64,000 nucleotides of DNA from Aureimonas psammosilenae (lineage in GTDB: Bacteria; Pseudomonadota; Alphaproteobacteria; Rhizobiales; Rhizobiaceae), in the NCBI RefSeq assembly GCF_009176975.1, contig NZ_WEZG01000008.1, forward strand, positions 62,001-126,000. Reading direction: 5' to 3'. A program made the position numbers and the translations under genes. The notes under the pieces were generated by a model. The model was given only the letters and a program-made list of their open reading frames with translations. It did no database searches and was not told the origin of the DNA. Below, piece by piece: positions 56,299 to 64,000 of the stretch; within the stretch, counting starts at the first letter, position 1, and every line of letters begins with the position of its first letter.

Positions 56299-57348
56299 TC
56301 ACGACAACCCGTCGAACCAGCGCTCCAGATCCGCGCCGATCAGGGGCGGCACGTCACCTTGCCCGGCCGCTGCAGGCTCCGCCGCGGCGCGCGAAGCCGA
56401 AGGTGCATAGCCGAACTCGCGCGAAAAGGCGCGGCGGAAACTGCGCTCGTCCGGCATGCCCCACCGCTTGGCGATCTCGGCGATGGAGAGATGCGCGAAA
56501 AGGTTCGAGGCGATGTCCCGCCGCGCGCCTTTCAGGCGGAGCCGGCGCACGGTGGCCGCGATATCGGCGCTGTCGCCCATGATGCGATAAAGCCTCGACC
56601 GGGACAGGCCGAATTCACGGCAGATCCGGGCGGGTCCCAGATCCGGGTCGACGAGGTGGCGGGCGATGAAACGGCGAATGGGAATGGCCGGGTCTTCGAT
56701 CCGATCGCTTTTCTGGCCTGCGCCGGCGCGCGCGAGGACGCGGCCGGTCAGACAGGACAGAACGAAATGCAGGCTGATCTGAGCAAGCTCAGCGCCTTCG
56801 CGCGCCGCGATTCGATCCGGCAACGCCTGGAGCGCGCTGAGTTGATGGCCGAGCATCGTCGCTTGAACCGAGCCTTGCGGAAAGACGCGCCCGTCGAGGC
56901 CGCGCGGCCAGGGCATCTCCCGCTCCACGAGATCGAGCGGCACCACGAAGCCGAGCCACGTCGCCTCGTGAAGCGTCACGTCCATGGTGTCGGCCAACCG
57001 GGAGATGGAAACCGCGCCCGGTTCCACGGCAACCTTGCGTGGGCCGAGCTGGCCGGACAGCACGCCACGTTCCACCAGATTGACCAGAAGATGGTCGCGC
57101 CGGATTTCGCCGGCCATCGTAGCGTTCCGCGTGAAGCGGAAGGTGCTGGCCTCGACGCGAAGCATGCGGACGTCGCCGAGAACGCGCGAGCGGAAATCGG
57201 CTTCGAAGGTCGCGGCGTTTGCCGGGTCCACCTCAACCTTGCCGGACGGGGACATCGCATCCCGCCATCGCTCGATCCGCCAGGCCGGGCTTCCTTCGGC
57301 GGAGGAAAGGCGGATGTGAAGGGGGCTCGTCGTATCGGTTCGCGCCAT
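56299..57348 (-). CDS. AraC-family transcriptional regulator
   Basis: A 349-residue protein. The C-terminal 120 residues form an AraC/XylS DNA-binding region with two helix-turn-helices: DPDLGPARICREFGLSRSRLYRIM and LSIAEIAKRWGMPDERSFRRAFSREFGYAPS. The N-terminal part (EADFRSRVLGDVRMLRVEASTFRFTRNATMAGEIRRDHLLVNLVERG, then VAVEPGAVSISRLADTMDV) is the AraC-binding-like domain found in regulators such as FeaR. The ATG at 57348 was chosen; the frame is open 129 codons upstream but that part is the shadow of the divergent control region. Divergent from the DctB-like gene, with 146 bases between them. Confidence 0.85.
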   Translation of the reverse strand: MARTDTTSPLHIRLSSAEGSPAWRIERWRDAMSPSGKVEVDPANAATFEADFRSRVLGDVRMLRVEASTFRFTRNATMAGEIRRDHLLVNLVERGVLSGQLGPRKVAVEPGAVSISRLADTMDVTLHEATWLGFVVPLDLVEREMPWPRGLDGRVFPQGSVQATMLGHQLSALQALPDRIAAREGAELAQISLHFVLSCLTGRVLARAGAGQKSDRIEDPAIPIRRFIARHLVDPDLGPARICREFGLSRSRLYRIMGDSADIAATVRRLRLKGARRDIASNLFAHLSIAEIAKRWGMPDERSFRRAFSREFGYAPSASRAAAEPAAAGQGDVPPLIGADLERWFDGLS

Positions 57349-57494
57349 GGTTCCCACCCATAGCAGAACCGCCGGCCGCTCGGTGCGAAACACGTCGTCT
57401 ATCCAATGGGCAAGACTTGCCCTCGCCAGGTCAGAAAGCGTTTGTCCGCCGAGCTTCCCTTCCGCTATCCTCGCGGCTACTGAACGACGAACCG

Positions 57495-59336
57495 ATGCGC
57501 CGTCCCATTCGCCTTCGCCTGCCGCTCTTGCTTGTGATCCTCGCCGCGGTCGGTGCGGTCTTGTCGGCATCCGCCGGCTTCTATGCCTATTCGCGCGCGC
57601 TGGAGCAGTCGCTGGCGACGGGCGCCGGCACTCTGCGATTGGCGGTGGCGGCGCTCGACGGGCATCTGGCGCGCTATGAATCGCTGCCCGTTCTGATCGC
57701 AGAGCAACCGGCCGTTCGCGAGCTTCTGGCGGCACCCGAAAACGAGGCCGCCCGCTTGAAGGCCGACGCTTATCTGAAATCCGTCAACGCGCTGTTGTCG
57801 GCCTCGGATGTCTACGTGATGCTGGCGGACGGCGAGACGGTGGCGGCGAGCAATTTCGACGGTCCCGCGAGCTTCGTCGGCGAAAACTTCCGTTACCGTC
57901 CTTACTTCCAGGACGCGGCCGAGGGCCGGCGAGGGCGCTTCTTCGGCCTTGGCACAACGTCCGGCAAGCGCGGCTACTACTTCTCCGCACCGGTCTGGGG
58001 AAACGGCGCCGTGACGGGCGTCGTGGTCTTCAAGGTCGATCTCGACGCGCTCGAGACGTCCTGGGCGAGCGGTGAGTTCGAGATCCTGGTGACCGATCCG
58101 GAAGGCGTGGTCTTCATGGCGGGCCGACCGGACTGGCGCTACCATGCCTTCGAGCGCGTCGGGCCGGACGAGCGGTCGCGCACGCAGGAGATTCGTCGCT
58201 ACGCCGAAAGACCGCTGCCCGATCTCGGCGTCGCGCATGGTCGCTCCGGCGACCGGACCCTGGCGCGCATCGAAAGCGATGGCAAGCTGCGCAGCTTCGT
58301 GGCGCTGGCCGAGCCGATGCCGGCGGCGGGCTGGACGGTGCGTGTCCTGGTCGACACGGCGCCGGCCCGGCTGCAGGGCATCGCCGTTGGCTCGGCCGCC
58401 TTGTTTCTCCTCGGCATCGGCGGCTTCGGCTTCGCCGCCTTCCACCAGCGCCGTCATCGCCTAGCCGAGCGCCAGCGCGCGCAGAACGAGGCGCATGAAG
58501 AGCTTGAGCGCCGCGTCGGCGAGCGCACGGCGGCGCTTGCCATCGCCAACGGGCGGCTGGAGCGCGAGGTCGCCGACCGCCGCGCCGCCGAGGAGCTGCT
58601 TCGCCGCACCCAGTCCGACCTCGTGGAAGCCGGCAAGCTCGCCGCGCTCGGCCAGATGTCGGCGGCGCTGAGCCACGAGTTCAACCAGCCGCTCGCCGCC
58701 GCCAGCGCCTATGCCGACAGCGCGGCGGTGCTGATCGACCGGGGACGTCTTTCCGAAGCGCGCGAGAATGTCGGGCGCATCGCCAGCCTGATGGACCGCC
58801 TATCGAGTATCTCCCGGCACCTTCGAACCTTCGCCCGCCGGCCGGAGGAACGGCTGGAGGCGGTGCATCTCGCAACCGTCGTCGCTGATGCCCTCGCCAT
58901 CGCGGAATGGCGTTTGAAGGCTGCCGACGCGGTCGTGGAAACACGGCTCGACGCCGAGGTGGAGTTCGTTTCCGCCGTACCCGTCCGGCTCCAGCAGATC
59001 CTCGTCAACCTCGTGTCCAACGCGGCGGACGCCGTGGAAGGGCTCGGCGACCGACGCATCCTCGTTTCCGCCGCACCCATCGCCGGCGGACGGGTGCGGA
59101 TCGCCGTGTCGGACGGGGGCCCCGGCGTTCCCGACGCCATTCTGCCGCGCATCTTCGATCCCTTTTTCACGACCAAGGGGGTCGGCAAGGGTCTGGGGCT
59201 GGGTCTGTCGATCTCCTACAATATCGCCCGCGATTTCGGCGGAAGCCTTTCCTGCGAGAAACGGCCAGGAGGCGGGGCGGAATTCGTTCTCGTCCTGGAA
59301 GCGGTAGAGGCTCAGACGAAGGAAGCCGCGCAATGA
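57495..59336 (+). CDS. DctB-like sensor histidine kinase
   Basis: A 613-residue membrane kinase. A transmembrane segment at about residues 8-30 and another near 295-315 enclose a periplasmic double-Cache-like domain with FRYRPYFQDAAEGRRGRFFGLGTTSGKRGYYFSAPV, as in DctB. A coiled-coil linker precedes the HisKA domain with His394 in ALSHEFNQPLAA, then NLVSNAADAVEG, DGGPGV and GKGLGLGLSISYNIARDFGG. DctB enzymes sense C4-dicarboxylates, but the neighbouring TTT genes suggest a di- or tricarboxylate here. The stop overlaps the regulator start (ATGA at 59333). Confidence 0.88.
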   Translation: MRRPIRLRLPLLLVILAAVGAVLSASAGFYAYSRALEQSLATGAGTLRLAVAALDGHLARYESLPVLIAEQPAVRELLAAPENEAARLKADAYLKSVNALLSASDVYVMLADGETVAASNFDGPASFVGENFRYRPYFQDAAEGRRGRFFGLGTTSGKRGYYFSAPVWGNGAVTGVVVFKVDLDALETSWASGEFEILVTDPEGVVFMAGRPDWRYHAFERVGPDERSRTQEIRRYAERPLPDLGVAHGRSGDRTLARIESDGKLRSFVALAEPMPAAGWTVRVLVDTAPARLQGIAVGSAALFLLGIGGFGFAAFHQRRHRLAERQRAQNEAHEELERRVGERTAALAIANGRLEREVADRRAAEELLRRTQSDLVEAGKLAALGQMSAALSHEFNQPLAAASAYADSAAVLIDRGRLSEARENVGRIASLMDRLSSISRHLRTFARRPEERLEAVHLATVVADALAIAEWRLKAADAVVETRLDAEVEFVSAVPVRLQQILVNLVSNAADAVEGLGDRRILVSAAPIAGGRVRIAVSDGGPGVPDAILPRIFDPFFTTKGVGKGLGLGLSISYNIARDFGGSLSCEKRPGGGAEFVLVLEAVEAQTKEAAQ

Positions 59337-60697
59337 GCGGCGCGACCGTGCTTCTCGTGGAAGACGAAAAGGAAGTGCGCCTGTCCTATGCGCAGGCGCT
59401 CGATCTGGCGGGCTTTCCCGTGCGCGCCTTCGCGGCGGCCGATGGCGCGCTCGAACTCGTCGGCCATGCCTTTCCCGGCATCGTCGTGTCCGATATCCGC
59501 CTCGGCGGCATGGACGGCATGACGCTGCTCGGCCGCATCAAGGCGATCGACCCCGACATCCCGGTGGTTCTCGTGACCGGCCATGCCGATACCGCGCTCG
59601 CCGTTTCCGCCATGCGCGAAGGGGCCTACGACTTCATCGAGAAGCCTTGTCCGCCGCGTCAGCTCGCGGATGTCGTGGCGCGTGCCCTCGACCGCCGCCG
59701 GCTGGTTCTTGAGAACCGTCGTCTTCGCGCCATGGCGGATGGGCGGCGCGACAATCTTGAGTCGCGACTGGCCGGACGGGCGGCGGCAATGGTGGACCTT
59801 CGCTACCGCATCCGCGCTTTGGCGGCGGCCGATGCCGACGTTCTCGTAGTCGGCGCCACCGGCACCGGTAAGGAAGTCGTTGCCCGCGCCCTTCACGAAG
59901 TCGGCGAGCGCGCCAGCCGGCCTTTCGTGGTGGTGGACTGCGCCGCTCTGCCCAGCAGTCTGGCGGAAGACGAGCTTTTCGGCCACGAGCCCGGCGCCGT
60001 GCCGGGAAGCCCGCGCGCGCGTTTCGGCAAGTTCGAGCAGGCCCATGGCGGCACCGTCCTCCTCGACGAGATCGCCTCGCTGCCGCTGGATCTTCAGGCG
60101 CGGCTCCTGCGGGTGATCCAGGACCGGACGGTGACGCGCATCGGCTCGCATGTCCCCGTTTCCGTCGATCTGCGCTTCGTGGCGACGATGAAGGCCGATC
60201 CGGGGGAGGAGGTCGCAGCGGGCCGCCTGCGCGCCGATCTTTTGTATCGTTTGAACGTCGTGACCCTGCGCCTTCCCCCGCTTGCCGAGCGGCGCGAGGA
60301 CGTGCCGCTTCTTTTCATGCACCTCGTGTCGGAAGCCTCCGCCCGGCTTGGGCGCGAGGAGCCGGACGTGCCCGCGACCGTTCTGGCGGATGTCGCGCGC
60401 CGCGATTGGCCGGGAAACGTGCGCGAGTTGCGCAACGCCGCCGAGCGCTATGTGCTGGGCCTCGGCCTCGCGTCCCACGAACCGGCGCCGGACGGCCAGT
60501 CGGGACGACGCCTTGCCGAAAGGGTCGCCGATTACGAGCGCTCGCTGATCGCCGGGGCGCTGGCGACCTCTGGCGGAAGCCTGAAGACGGTCTACGAATC
60601 GCTCGGGATCTCGCGCAAGACGCTTTACGAGAAGATGCAGAAGTTCGGTCTCGACAAGCGCGACTTCGGCGACGACGACTTCGGCGACGACGGATAA
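59333..60697 (+). CDS. DctD-like response regulator with degenerate sigma-54 contact loop
   Basis: A 454-residue NtrC-family protein: receiver domain ([20 protein letters not shown], phospho-acceptor Asp near 54, IEKPCPP), AAA+ domain with Walker A GATGTGKE (174-181), Walker [10 protein letters not shown] and the R-finger region, and a Fis-type HTH at the end ([34 protein letters not shown]). The L1 loop, which is GAFTGA in sigma-54 activators, reads GAVPGS (221-226). The last 12 residues are an acidic DFGDD repeat. Coupled to the DctB-like kinase. It may control the downstream TTT genes by a route other than sigma-54, or bind a changed contact. Confidence 0.88.
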   Translation: MSGATVLLVEDEKEVRLSYAQALDLAGFPVRAFAAADGALELVGHAFPGIVVSDIRLGGMDGMTLLGRIKAIDPDIPVVLVTGHADTALAVSAMREGAYDFIEKPCPPRQLADVVARALDRRRLVLENRRLRAMADGRRDNLESRLAGRAAAMVDLRYRIRALAAADADVLVVGATGTGKEVVARALHEVGERASRPFVVVDCAALPSSLAEDELFGHEPGAVPGSPRARFGKFEQAHGGTVLLDEIASLPLDLQARLLRVIQDRTVTRIGSHVPVSVDLRFVATMKADPGEEVAAGRLRADLLYRLNVVTLRLPPLAERREDVPLLFMHLVSEASARLGREEPDVPATVLADVARRDWPGNVRELRNAAERYVLGLGLASHEPAPDGQSGRRLAERVADYERSLIAGALATSGGSLKTVYESLGISRKTLYEKMQKFGLDKRDFGDDDFGDDG

Positions 60698-60714
60698 AGC
60701 CCGCAATCTTCTGC

Positions 60715-60769
60715 GATGGGTGGAAATCCTCCCATCCCGCCGGCCTCGATGGGAACGAATCCACCCATC
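60715..60769. promoter_or_regulatory. Nested inverted repeats after the dctD-like gene
   Basis: The outer arms GATGGGTGGA (60715-60724) and TCCACCCATC (60760-60769) pair perfectly, and inside them TCCCATC (60730-60736) and GATGGGA (60748-60754) also pair. The GATGGG core therefore occurs four times in alternating orientation. It could be a transcript-end structure or an operator cluster. It begins 18 bases after the dctD-like stop. Confidence 0.45.
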
Positions 60770-60937
60770 CGTCTGGAAGGTCGCCGGAATTTCCTCGAGC
60801 CCGCCCGCAAGCGCGGTTGCACGAGGGCGATGGCTGGGATTTCCTCAACGGCAAGCGCTGCACGCATTGGGAGATGCGCGGCCGCATGGCAGGCTGTCTG
60901 GGAGGACATTCATGACGCTTACGCTTCACTAGAGCGT

Positions 60938-60955
60938 CGTCCGGGATATCGGACG
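60938..60955. promoter_or_regulatory. CGTCCG/CGGACG dyad upstream of the tctC gene
   Basis: Two perfect 6-base arms flank GGATAT, about 285 bases before the tctC start. It is a candidate enhancer-like site for the response regulator, but this is position-based inference. Confidence 0.3.
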
Positions 60956-60995
60956 CGGGGTCGCCGCCGGGCTTTTGGTTCAAGGTCGAGGGGTT

Positions 60996-61030
60996 CGACA
61001 AGGTCGTAGCGGGGCTACGGCCGCAGGCGA
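60996..61030 (+). repeat. Hairpin-forming intergenic repeat, copy 2
   Basis: It matches copy 1 (43142-43176) at 31 of 35 positions in the same orientation, including the stem GTCGTAGC / GCTACGGC, where one pair is now G-U, and the CGCAGGCG tail. Read in one frame both copies encode a D-K-x-V-A-x-L-R-P-Q-A pattern, which is a by-product of the repeat and not evidence of a gene. Confidence 0.6.
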
Positions 61031-61237
61031 AACCCGATGGATTTGGGCCAAAAGCACAAGGCAGACTCGCGTTTGATATTCTGGACGATGCTCTGGCTTC
61101 TTCGCATTCCCCTTCGCGCTGGCACCCGCTCCATGGGCGGGCGTGCCCGCCATCGCATCGCAAGAACGCTTGGCGCCGTGTCGTCCATCGGGACGCCGCG
61201 CCGATGTCATTCGAACATTCACACCGGGAGGATTCTC

Positions 61238-62215
61238 ATGCTCTTCAAACGTCTCGCCCTTGCGGCCTTTGCCGCCGTTCTCGCCTCCGGCAGCGCCCTG
61301 GCGCAGGACAGCTATCCCTCGCAGCCGATCACCGTGATCGTGCCCTTCTCCGCCGGCGGCCCGACGGACACCGTCACGCGCCTCATCGCCCAGTCCATGT
61401 CCACCGATCTCGGCCAGCAGGTGCTGGTGCAGAATGTCGGCGGCGCGGGTGGTACGCTCGGCGCGGGACAGGTCGCCAAGGCCAAGCCTGACGGCTACAC
61501 CCTGCTTCTCCACCATATCGGCATGTCCACCGCGCCGACCCTTTATCGCCAGCTCGAATTCGATCCCCTGAAGGCCTTTTCGCCGATCGGTCTCGTGACC
61601 GCCGTTCCGATGACCATCGTCGCCCGCAAGGACTTCGAGCCCGGCAACATCGCCGAACTCATCGAATACCTGAAGAAGAACGGCGCGGACACGACCTATG
61701 CCAATGCCGGCATCGGCTCGGCCTCGCATCTTTGCGGCATGCTCCTTCAGGAAGCCGTCGGCGTCGAGATGGTGACGGTTCCCTACCAGGGCGCGGCCCC
61801 GGCCATGACGGACGTCATCGGCGGACAGGTCGACATGCTCTGCGACCAGACCACCAACACCACGAACCAGATCAAGGGCGGGGAAGTGAAGGCCTATGCG
61901 GTGACGACGCCCGAGCGCGTTCCCTCGCTTCCCGACCTCCCCACAACCAAGGAAGGCGGTCTGCCCAAGCTCGACATCGCCGTGTGGCACGGCCTCTACG
62001 GACCGGCCGGTCTCGACGCGGCCGTGGTCGCCAAACTCGAAGCCTCGCTGAAGAAGGCCTTGAAGAACGAAACCGTGAAGGCGCGCTTCGCCGAACTCGG
62101 CACCCTGCCGGTGTCGGACGACGAGGCGACGCCGGCGGCGCTGTCGAAGGAGCTTTCGTCCCAGATCGATCTGTGGCGGCCGATCATCCAGGCGGCGGGC
62201 ACCTACGCGAACTGA
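61238..62215 (+). CDS. tctC: Tripartite tricarboxylate transporter binding protein (TctC family)
   Basis: A 325-residue protein with a signal peptide ending SALA before QDSYPSQPITVIVPFSAGGPTDTVTRLIAQSM, the standard TctC/Bug opening. NVGGAGGTLGAGQVAKAKPDGYTLL and VPYQGAAPAMTDVIGGQVDMLCDQ follow. It captures a carboxylate in the periplasm for the TctAB permease encoded downstream. The ATG at 61238 follows GGGAGGATTCTC. The ligand may be citrate, another carboxylate or an unrelated compound; TctC proteins are diverse. Confidence 0.92.
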   Translation: MLFKRLALAAFAAVLASGSALAQDSYPSQPITVIVPFSAGGPTDTVTRLIAQSMSTDLGQQVLVQNVGGAGGTLGAGQVAKAKPDGYTLLLHHIGMSTAPTLYRQLEFDPLKAFSPIGLVTAVPMTIVARKDFEPGNIAELIEYLKKNGADTTYANAGIGSASHLCGMLLQEAVGVEMVTVPYQGAAPAMTDVIGGQVDMLCDQTTNTTNQIKGGEVKAYAVTTPERVPSLPDLPTTKEGGLPKLDIAVWHGLYGPAGLDAAVVAKLEASLKKALKNETVKARFAELGTLPVSDDEATPAALSKELSSQIDLWRPIIQAAGTYAN

Positions 62216-62295
62216 CCATCCAAGGATGAGCCGCCGGGGACGGGAGCCCTCGGCGGCCAGTCATCGGCCTGAACAGAACGGGAAAGGGGGAGGAA

Positions 62296-62766
62296 ATGAG
62301 TACCGTCGTCCAGACAGCGAGAAACCGGGACATTCTCGCGGGAGCGATCTTCGTCGTCATCGCGCTTCTCTTCGCCTGGGAAGGCTCGAACTATCCGCTC
62401 GGCCGGGCCCTGCGCATGGGGCCGGGCTTCATCCCGCTTCTTCTGGCCGGCACCCTCACGGTGCTCGGCATCTGCGTTCTCGTGTCGGGTCTCAAAAAGC
62501 AGGAACGAGCCGAGATCGGCGCCGTGCCCTGGAAGGGCATCGCCTTCGTTCTCGCCGCCCTCGTTCTCTTCGGCGAAGGCGGCGCGCTGCTCGGACTCGT
62601 GCCGACCGTGTTCCTGTGCGTCGCCATCGTGGCGCTCGCCTCGTCGCAGAACTCGGTGCGGGACGCGCTCGGCATCGCGGCGCTGATCACGCTTCTGTCC
62701 TGGCTCGTCTTCAAGGTCGGGTTGTCGGTTTCGCTGCCGACATTCGGCCCGCTCTTTTCGTTCTAG
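62296..62766 (+). CDS. tctB: Tripartite tricarboxylate transporter small subunit (TctB family)
   Basis: A 156-residue membrane protein with four hydrophobic segments: DILAGAIFVVIALLFAWEGSNYPLG, GFIPLLLAGTLTVLGICVLV, GIAFVLAALVLFGEGGALLGLVPTVFLCVAIVAL and ALGIAALITLLSWLVFKVGL. Order and length match TctB. The ATG follows GGGGGAGGAA. It lies 80 bases after tctC and 13 bases before tctA. Confidence 0.9.
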   Translation: MSTVVQTARNRDILAGAIFVVIALLFAWEGSNYPLGRALRMGPGFIPLLLAGTLTVLGICVLVSGLKKQERAEIGAVPWKGIAFVLAALVLFGEGGALLGLVPTVFLCVAIVALASSQNSVRDALGIAALITLLSWLVFKVGLSVSLPTFGPLFSF

Positions 62767-62779
62767 GGGGAAACGGGAC

Positions 62780-64000
62780 ATGGATATTCTCGCCAATCTC
62801 GCCCTCGGCTTCGAAACCGCGATGACGCTCCAGAACCTTTTCTGGTGCTTCATCGGCGTTCTTCTCGGAACCCTTGTCGGCGTTCTCCCTGGCATCGGAC
62901 CGACGGCGACCATCGCCATGCTGTTGCCGATCACCTTCTCCTTCTCGCCGGTCACGGCCCTCATCATGCTGTCGGGCATCTATTACGGCGCGCAGTACGG
63001 CGGCTCCACCACGGCCATCCTGATCAACCTTCCAGGCGAAAGCTCCTCGGCCGTCACCGCCATCGACGGCTACCAGATGGCCAAGAAGGGGAGGGCCGGC
63101 ACGGCGCTCGCCACCGCAGCCCTCGGCTCCTTCTTCGCCGGCTCGGTCGCGACGCTCCTTCTCGCCTTCGCCGCCCCGCCGCTGGCCCGCGTGGCGCTCC
63201 AGTTCGGGGCACCGGAATATTTCGCGCTGATCGTGCTCGGGCTTCTCGTCTCGATCTCGCTCGCGCACGGCTCGGTGATCAAGGCGCTCGCCATGATCGT
63301 GCTCGGCCTTCTTCTCGGCACGGTCGGCCAGGACATCTACACCGGCACGCCGCGCTTCACCTTCGGCCAGCTCGAACTCTACCAGGGCATCAACTTCGTC
63401 TCGATCGCGGTCGGCGTCTTCGGCGTGGCGGAAATCTTCCGCAACCTCGAAAACGAGTCCACCCGCGACGTCATGGTGAAGAAGGTGACGGGCCTCTGGC
63501 TCTCCAAGCAAGACTTCAAGCGCATTATCGCCCCGGTGGTGCGCGGCACGGCGCTCGGCTCCATCCTCGGCGTATTGCCGGGCGGCGGCCACGTCCTGTC
63601 GTCCTTCGCGTCCTATTCGCTGGAAAAGAACCTCGCCAAGGACAAGTCGGAATTCGGCCATGGCGCGATCGAAGGCGTTGCGGGTCCTGAAAGCGCCAAC
63701 AACGCCGCCGCCCAGACCTCCTTCATCCCGCTTCTGACGCTCGGCATCCCCGCTCATCCGGTGATGGCGCTGATCGTCGGCGCCTTCATCCTCCAGGGCA
63801 TCACGCCGGGACCCAACGTCATCAACTCGCAGCCCGCCCTTTTCTGGGGCATCATCGCCTCCATGTGGATCGGCAACGTGCTGCTCGTCATCCTCAACCT
63901 GCCGCTCATCGGGCTTTGGGTGAAGATGCTGACGGTGCCCTATCGCGTGCTCTTCCCGGCCATCGTGATCTTCGCCTCCATCGGCTGTTACTCGATCAAC
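62780..64000 (+). CDS. tctA: Tripartite tricarboxylate transporter large subunit (TctA family), 3' end missing
   Basis: The frame opens with ATG at 62780 and is still open at the window end, giving 407 codons of an expected 500 or so. [70 protein letters not shown] and [19 protein letters not shown] are the conserved glycine-rich segments of TctA, and [30 protein letters not shown] follows as usual. It is the main membrane channel and uses an ion gradient. The rest of the gene lies outside the window. Confidence 0.93.
   Translation, partial: MDILANLALGFETAMTLQNLFWCFIGVLLGTLVGVLPGIGPTATIAMLLPITFSFSPVTALIMLSGIYYGAQYGGSTTAILINLPGESSSAVTAIDGYQMAKKGRAGTALATAALGSFFAGSVATLLLAFAAPPLARVALQFGAPEYFALIVLGLLVSISLAHGSVIKALAMIVLGLLLGTVGQDIYTGTPRFTFGQLELYQGINFVSIAVGVFGVAEIFRNLENESTRDVMVKKVTGLWLSKQDFKRIIAPVVRGTALGSILGVLPGGGHVLSSFASYSLEKNLAKDKSEFGHGAIEGVAGPESANNAAAQTSFIPLLTLGIPAHPVMALIVGAFILQGITPGPNVINSQPALFWGIIASMWIGNVLLVILNLPLIGLWVKMLTVPYRVLFPAIVIFASIGCYSIN

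Larger units (their letters stand above)
60698..61237. other. 540-base gap between regulator and TTT transporter genes
   Basis: No gene is supported here. It holds a nested GATGGG hairpin (60715-60769), a CGTCCG/CGGACG dyad (60938-60955) and copy 2 of the intergenic repeat (60996-61030). The tctC promoter should lie in the last 200 bases. I see no good sigma-54 -24/-12 match and no strong sigma-70 pair. Confidence 0.5.

Noticed and set aside
61120-61136. TGGCAC as the -24 part of a sigma-54 promoter before tctC
   Set aside because: The position 12 bases downstream does not carry the required GC dinucleotide. With the GAVPGS loop of the regulator, there is no support for a sigma-54 promoter here.

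Overview
The window is GC-rich, gene-dense DNA of alphaproteobacterial type. Three features point to a secondary replicon (plasmid, megaplasmid or chromid) of the order Hyphomicrobiales: a complete repABC replication/partition operon on the minus strand (12.4-16.1 kb) with an antisense RNA gene between repB and repC, an alphaproteobacterial-type porin, and many ABC-type and catabolic gene sets. The family is not fixed by the sequence; Aurantimonadaceae or a rhizobial relative would fit, but that is inference. I found no rRNA, tRNA, CRISPR array or transposase.

Layout. 0-5.2 kb: the 3' end of an epoxide hydrolase-like gene, then a CUT2-type sugar ABC transporter (binding protein, permease, double ATPase, permease). 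5.2-7.1 kb: a membrane diguanylate cyclase and a small Cas2-fold-like (SinR family) protein. 7.3-12.4 kb: two luciferase-type monooxygenases, a GNAT acetyltransferase and an M14 peptidase on one strand, a set that resembles N-acetylation-dependent S-alkylcysteine salvage. 12.4-16.1 kb: repABC. 16.2-17.3 kb: a cytosolic sulfite-oxidase-like molybdoenzyme with a coupled small CxxCH protein. 17.3-23.3 kb: an Ldh-family cyclic imino-acid reductase, a DapA-like lyase/deaminase and a Dpp-type peptide ABC transporter without a binding protein. 23.7-29.5 kb: a cell-surface block (porin, PAS protein, XRE regulator, YadA-anchor protein, TadG- and TadE-like proteins). 29.7-32.9 kb: a second diguanylate cyclase, an agmatinase-family ureohydrolase and an aminotransferase.

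33.0-43.1 kb is an L-arabinose module: a YtfQRT/YjfF-like importer, araD, araA and araB on the minus strand, and a divergent FadR-type GntR regulator. 43.2-50.6 kb has a phospholipase D-family enzyme, a hybrid histidine kinase with two receiver domains, and a PhnCDE-like importer whose binding protein resembles the family called putative selenate-binding. 50.8-56 kb carries ATP-dependent 5-oxoprolinase and beta-alanine:pyruvate aminotransferase. An AraC regulator stands divergent to a DctB/DctD-like two-component pair, which is followed by a tripartite tricarboxylate transporter (tctC, tctB and the start of tctA) that runs off the window end.

Overall this is a nutrient-scavenging region: five uptake systems (two CUT2, one Dpp-like, one PhnCDE-like, one TTT), each next to plausible catabolic or sensory genes. 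The points most worth a second look are the monooxygenase/acetyltransferase/M14 cluster, the DctD-like regulator with a degenerate sigma-54 contact loop, the peptide importer with no binding protein, the repB-repC antisense RNA, and a hairpin-forming intergenic repeat present in two copies 18 kb apart.
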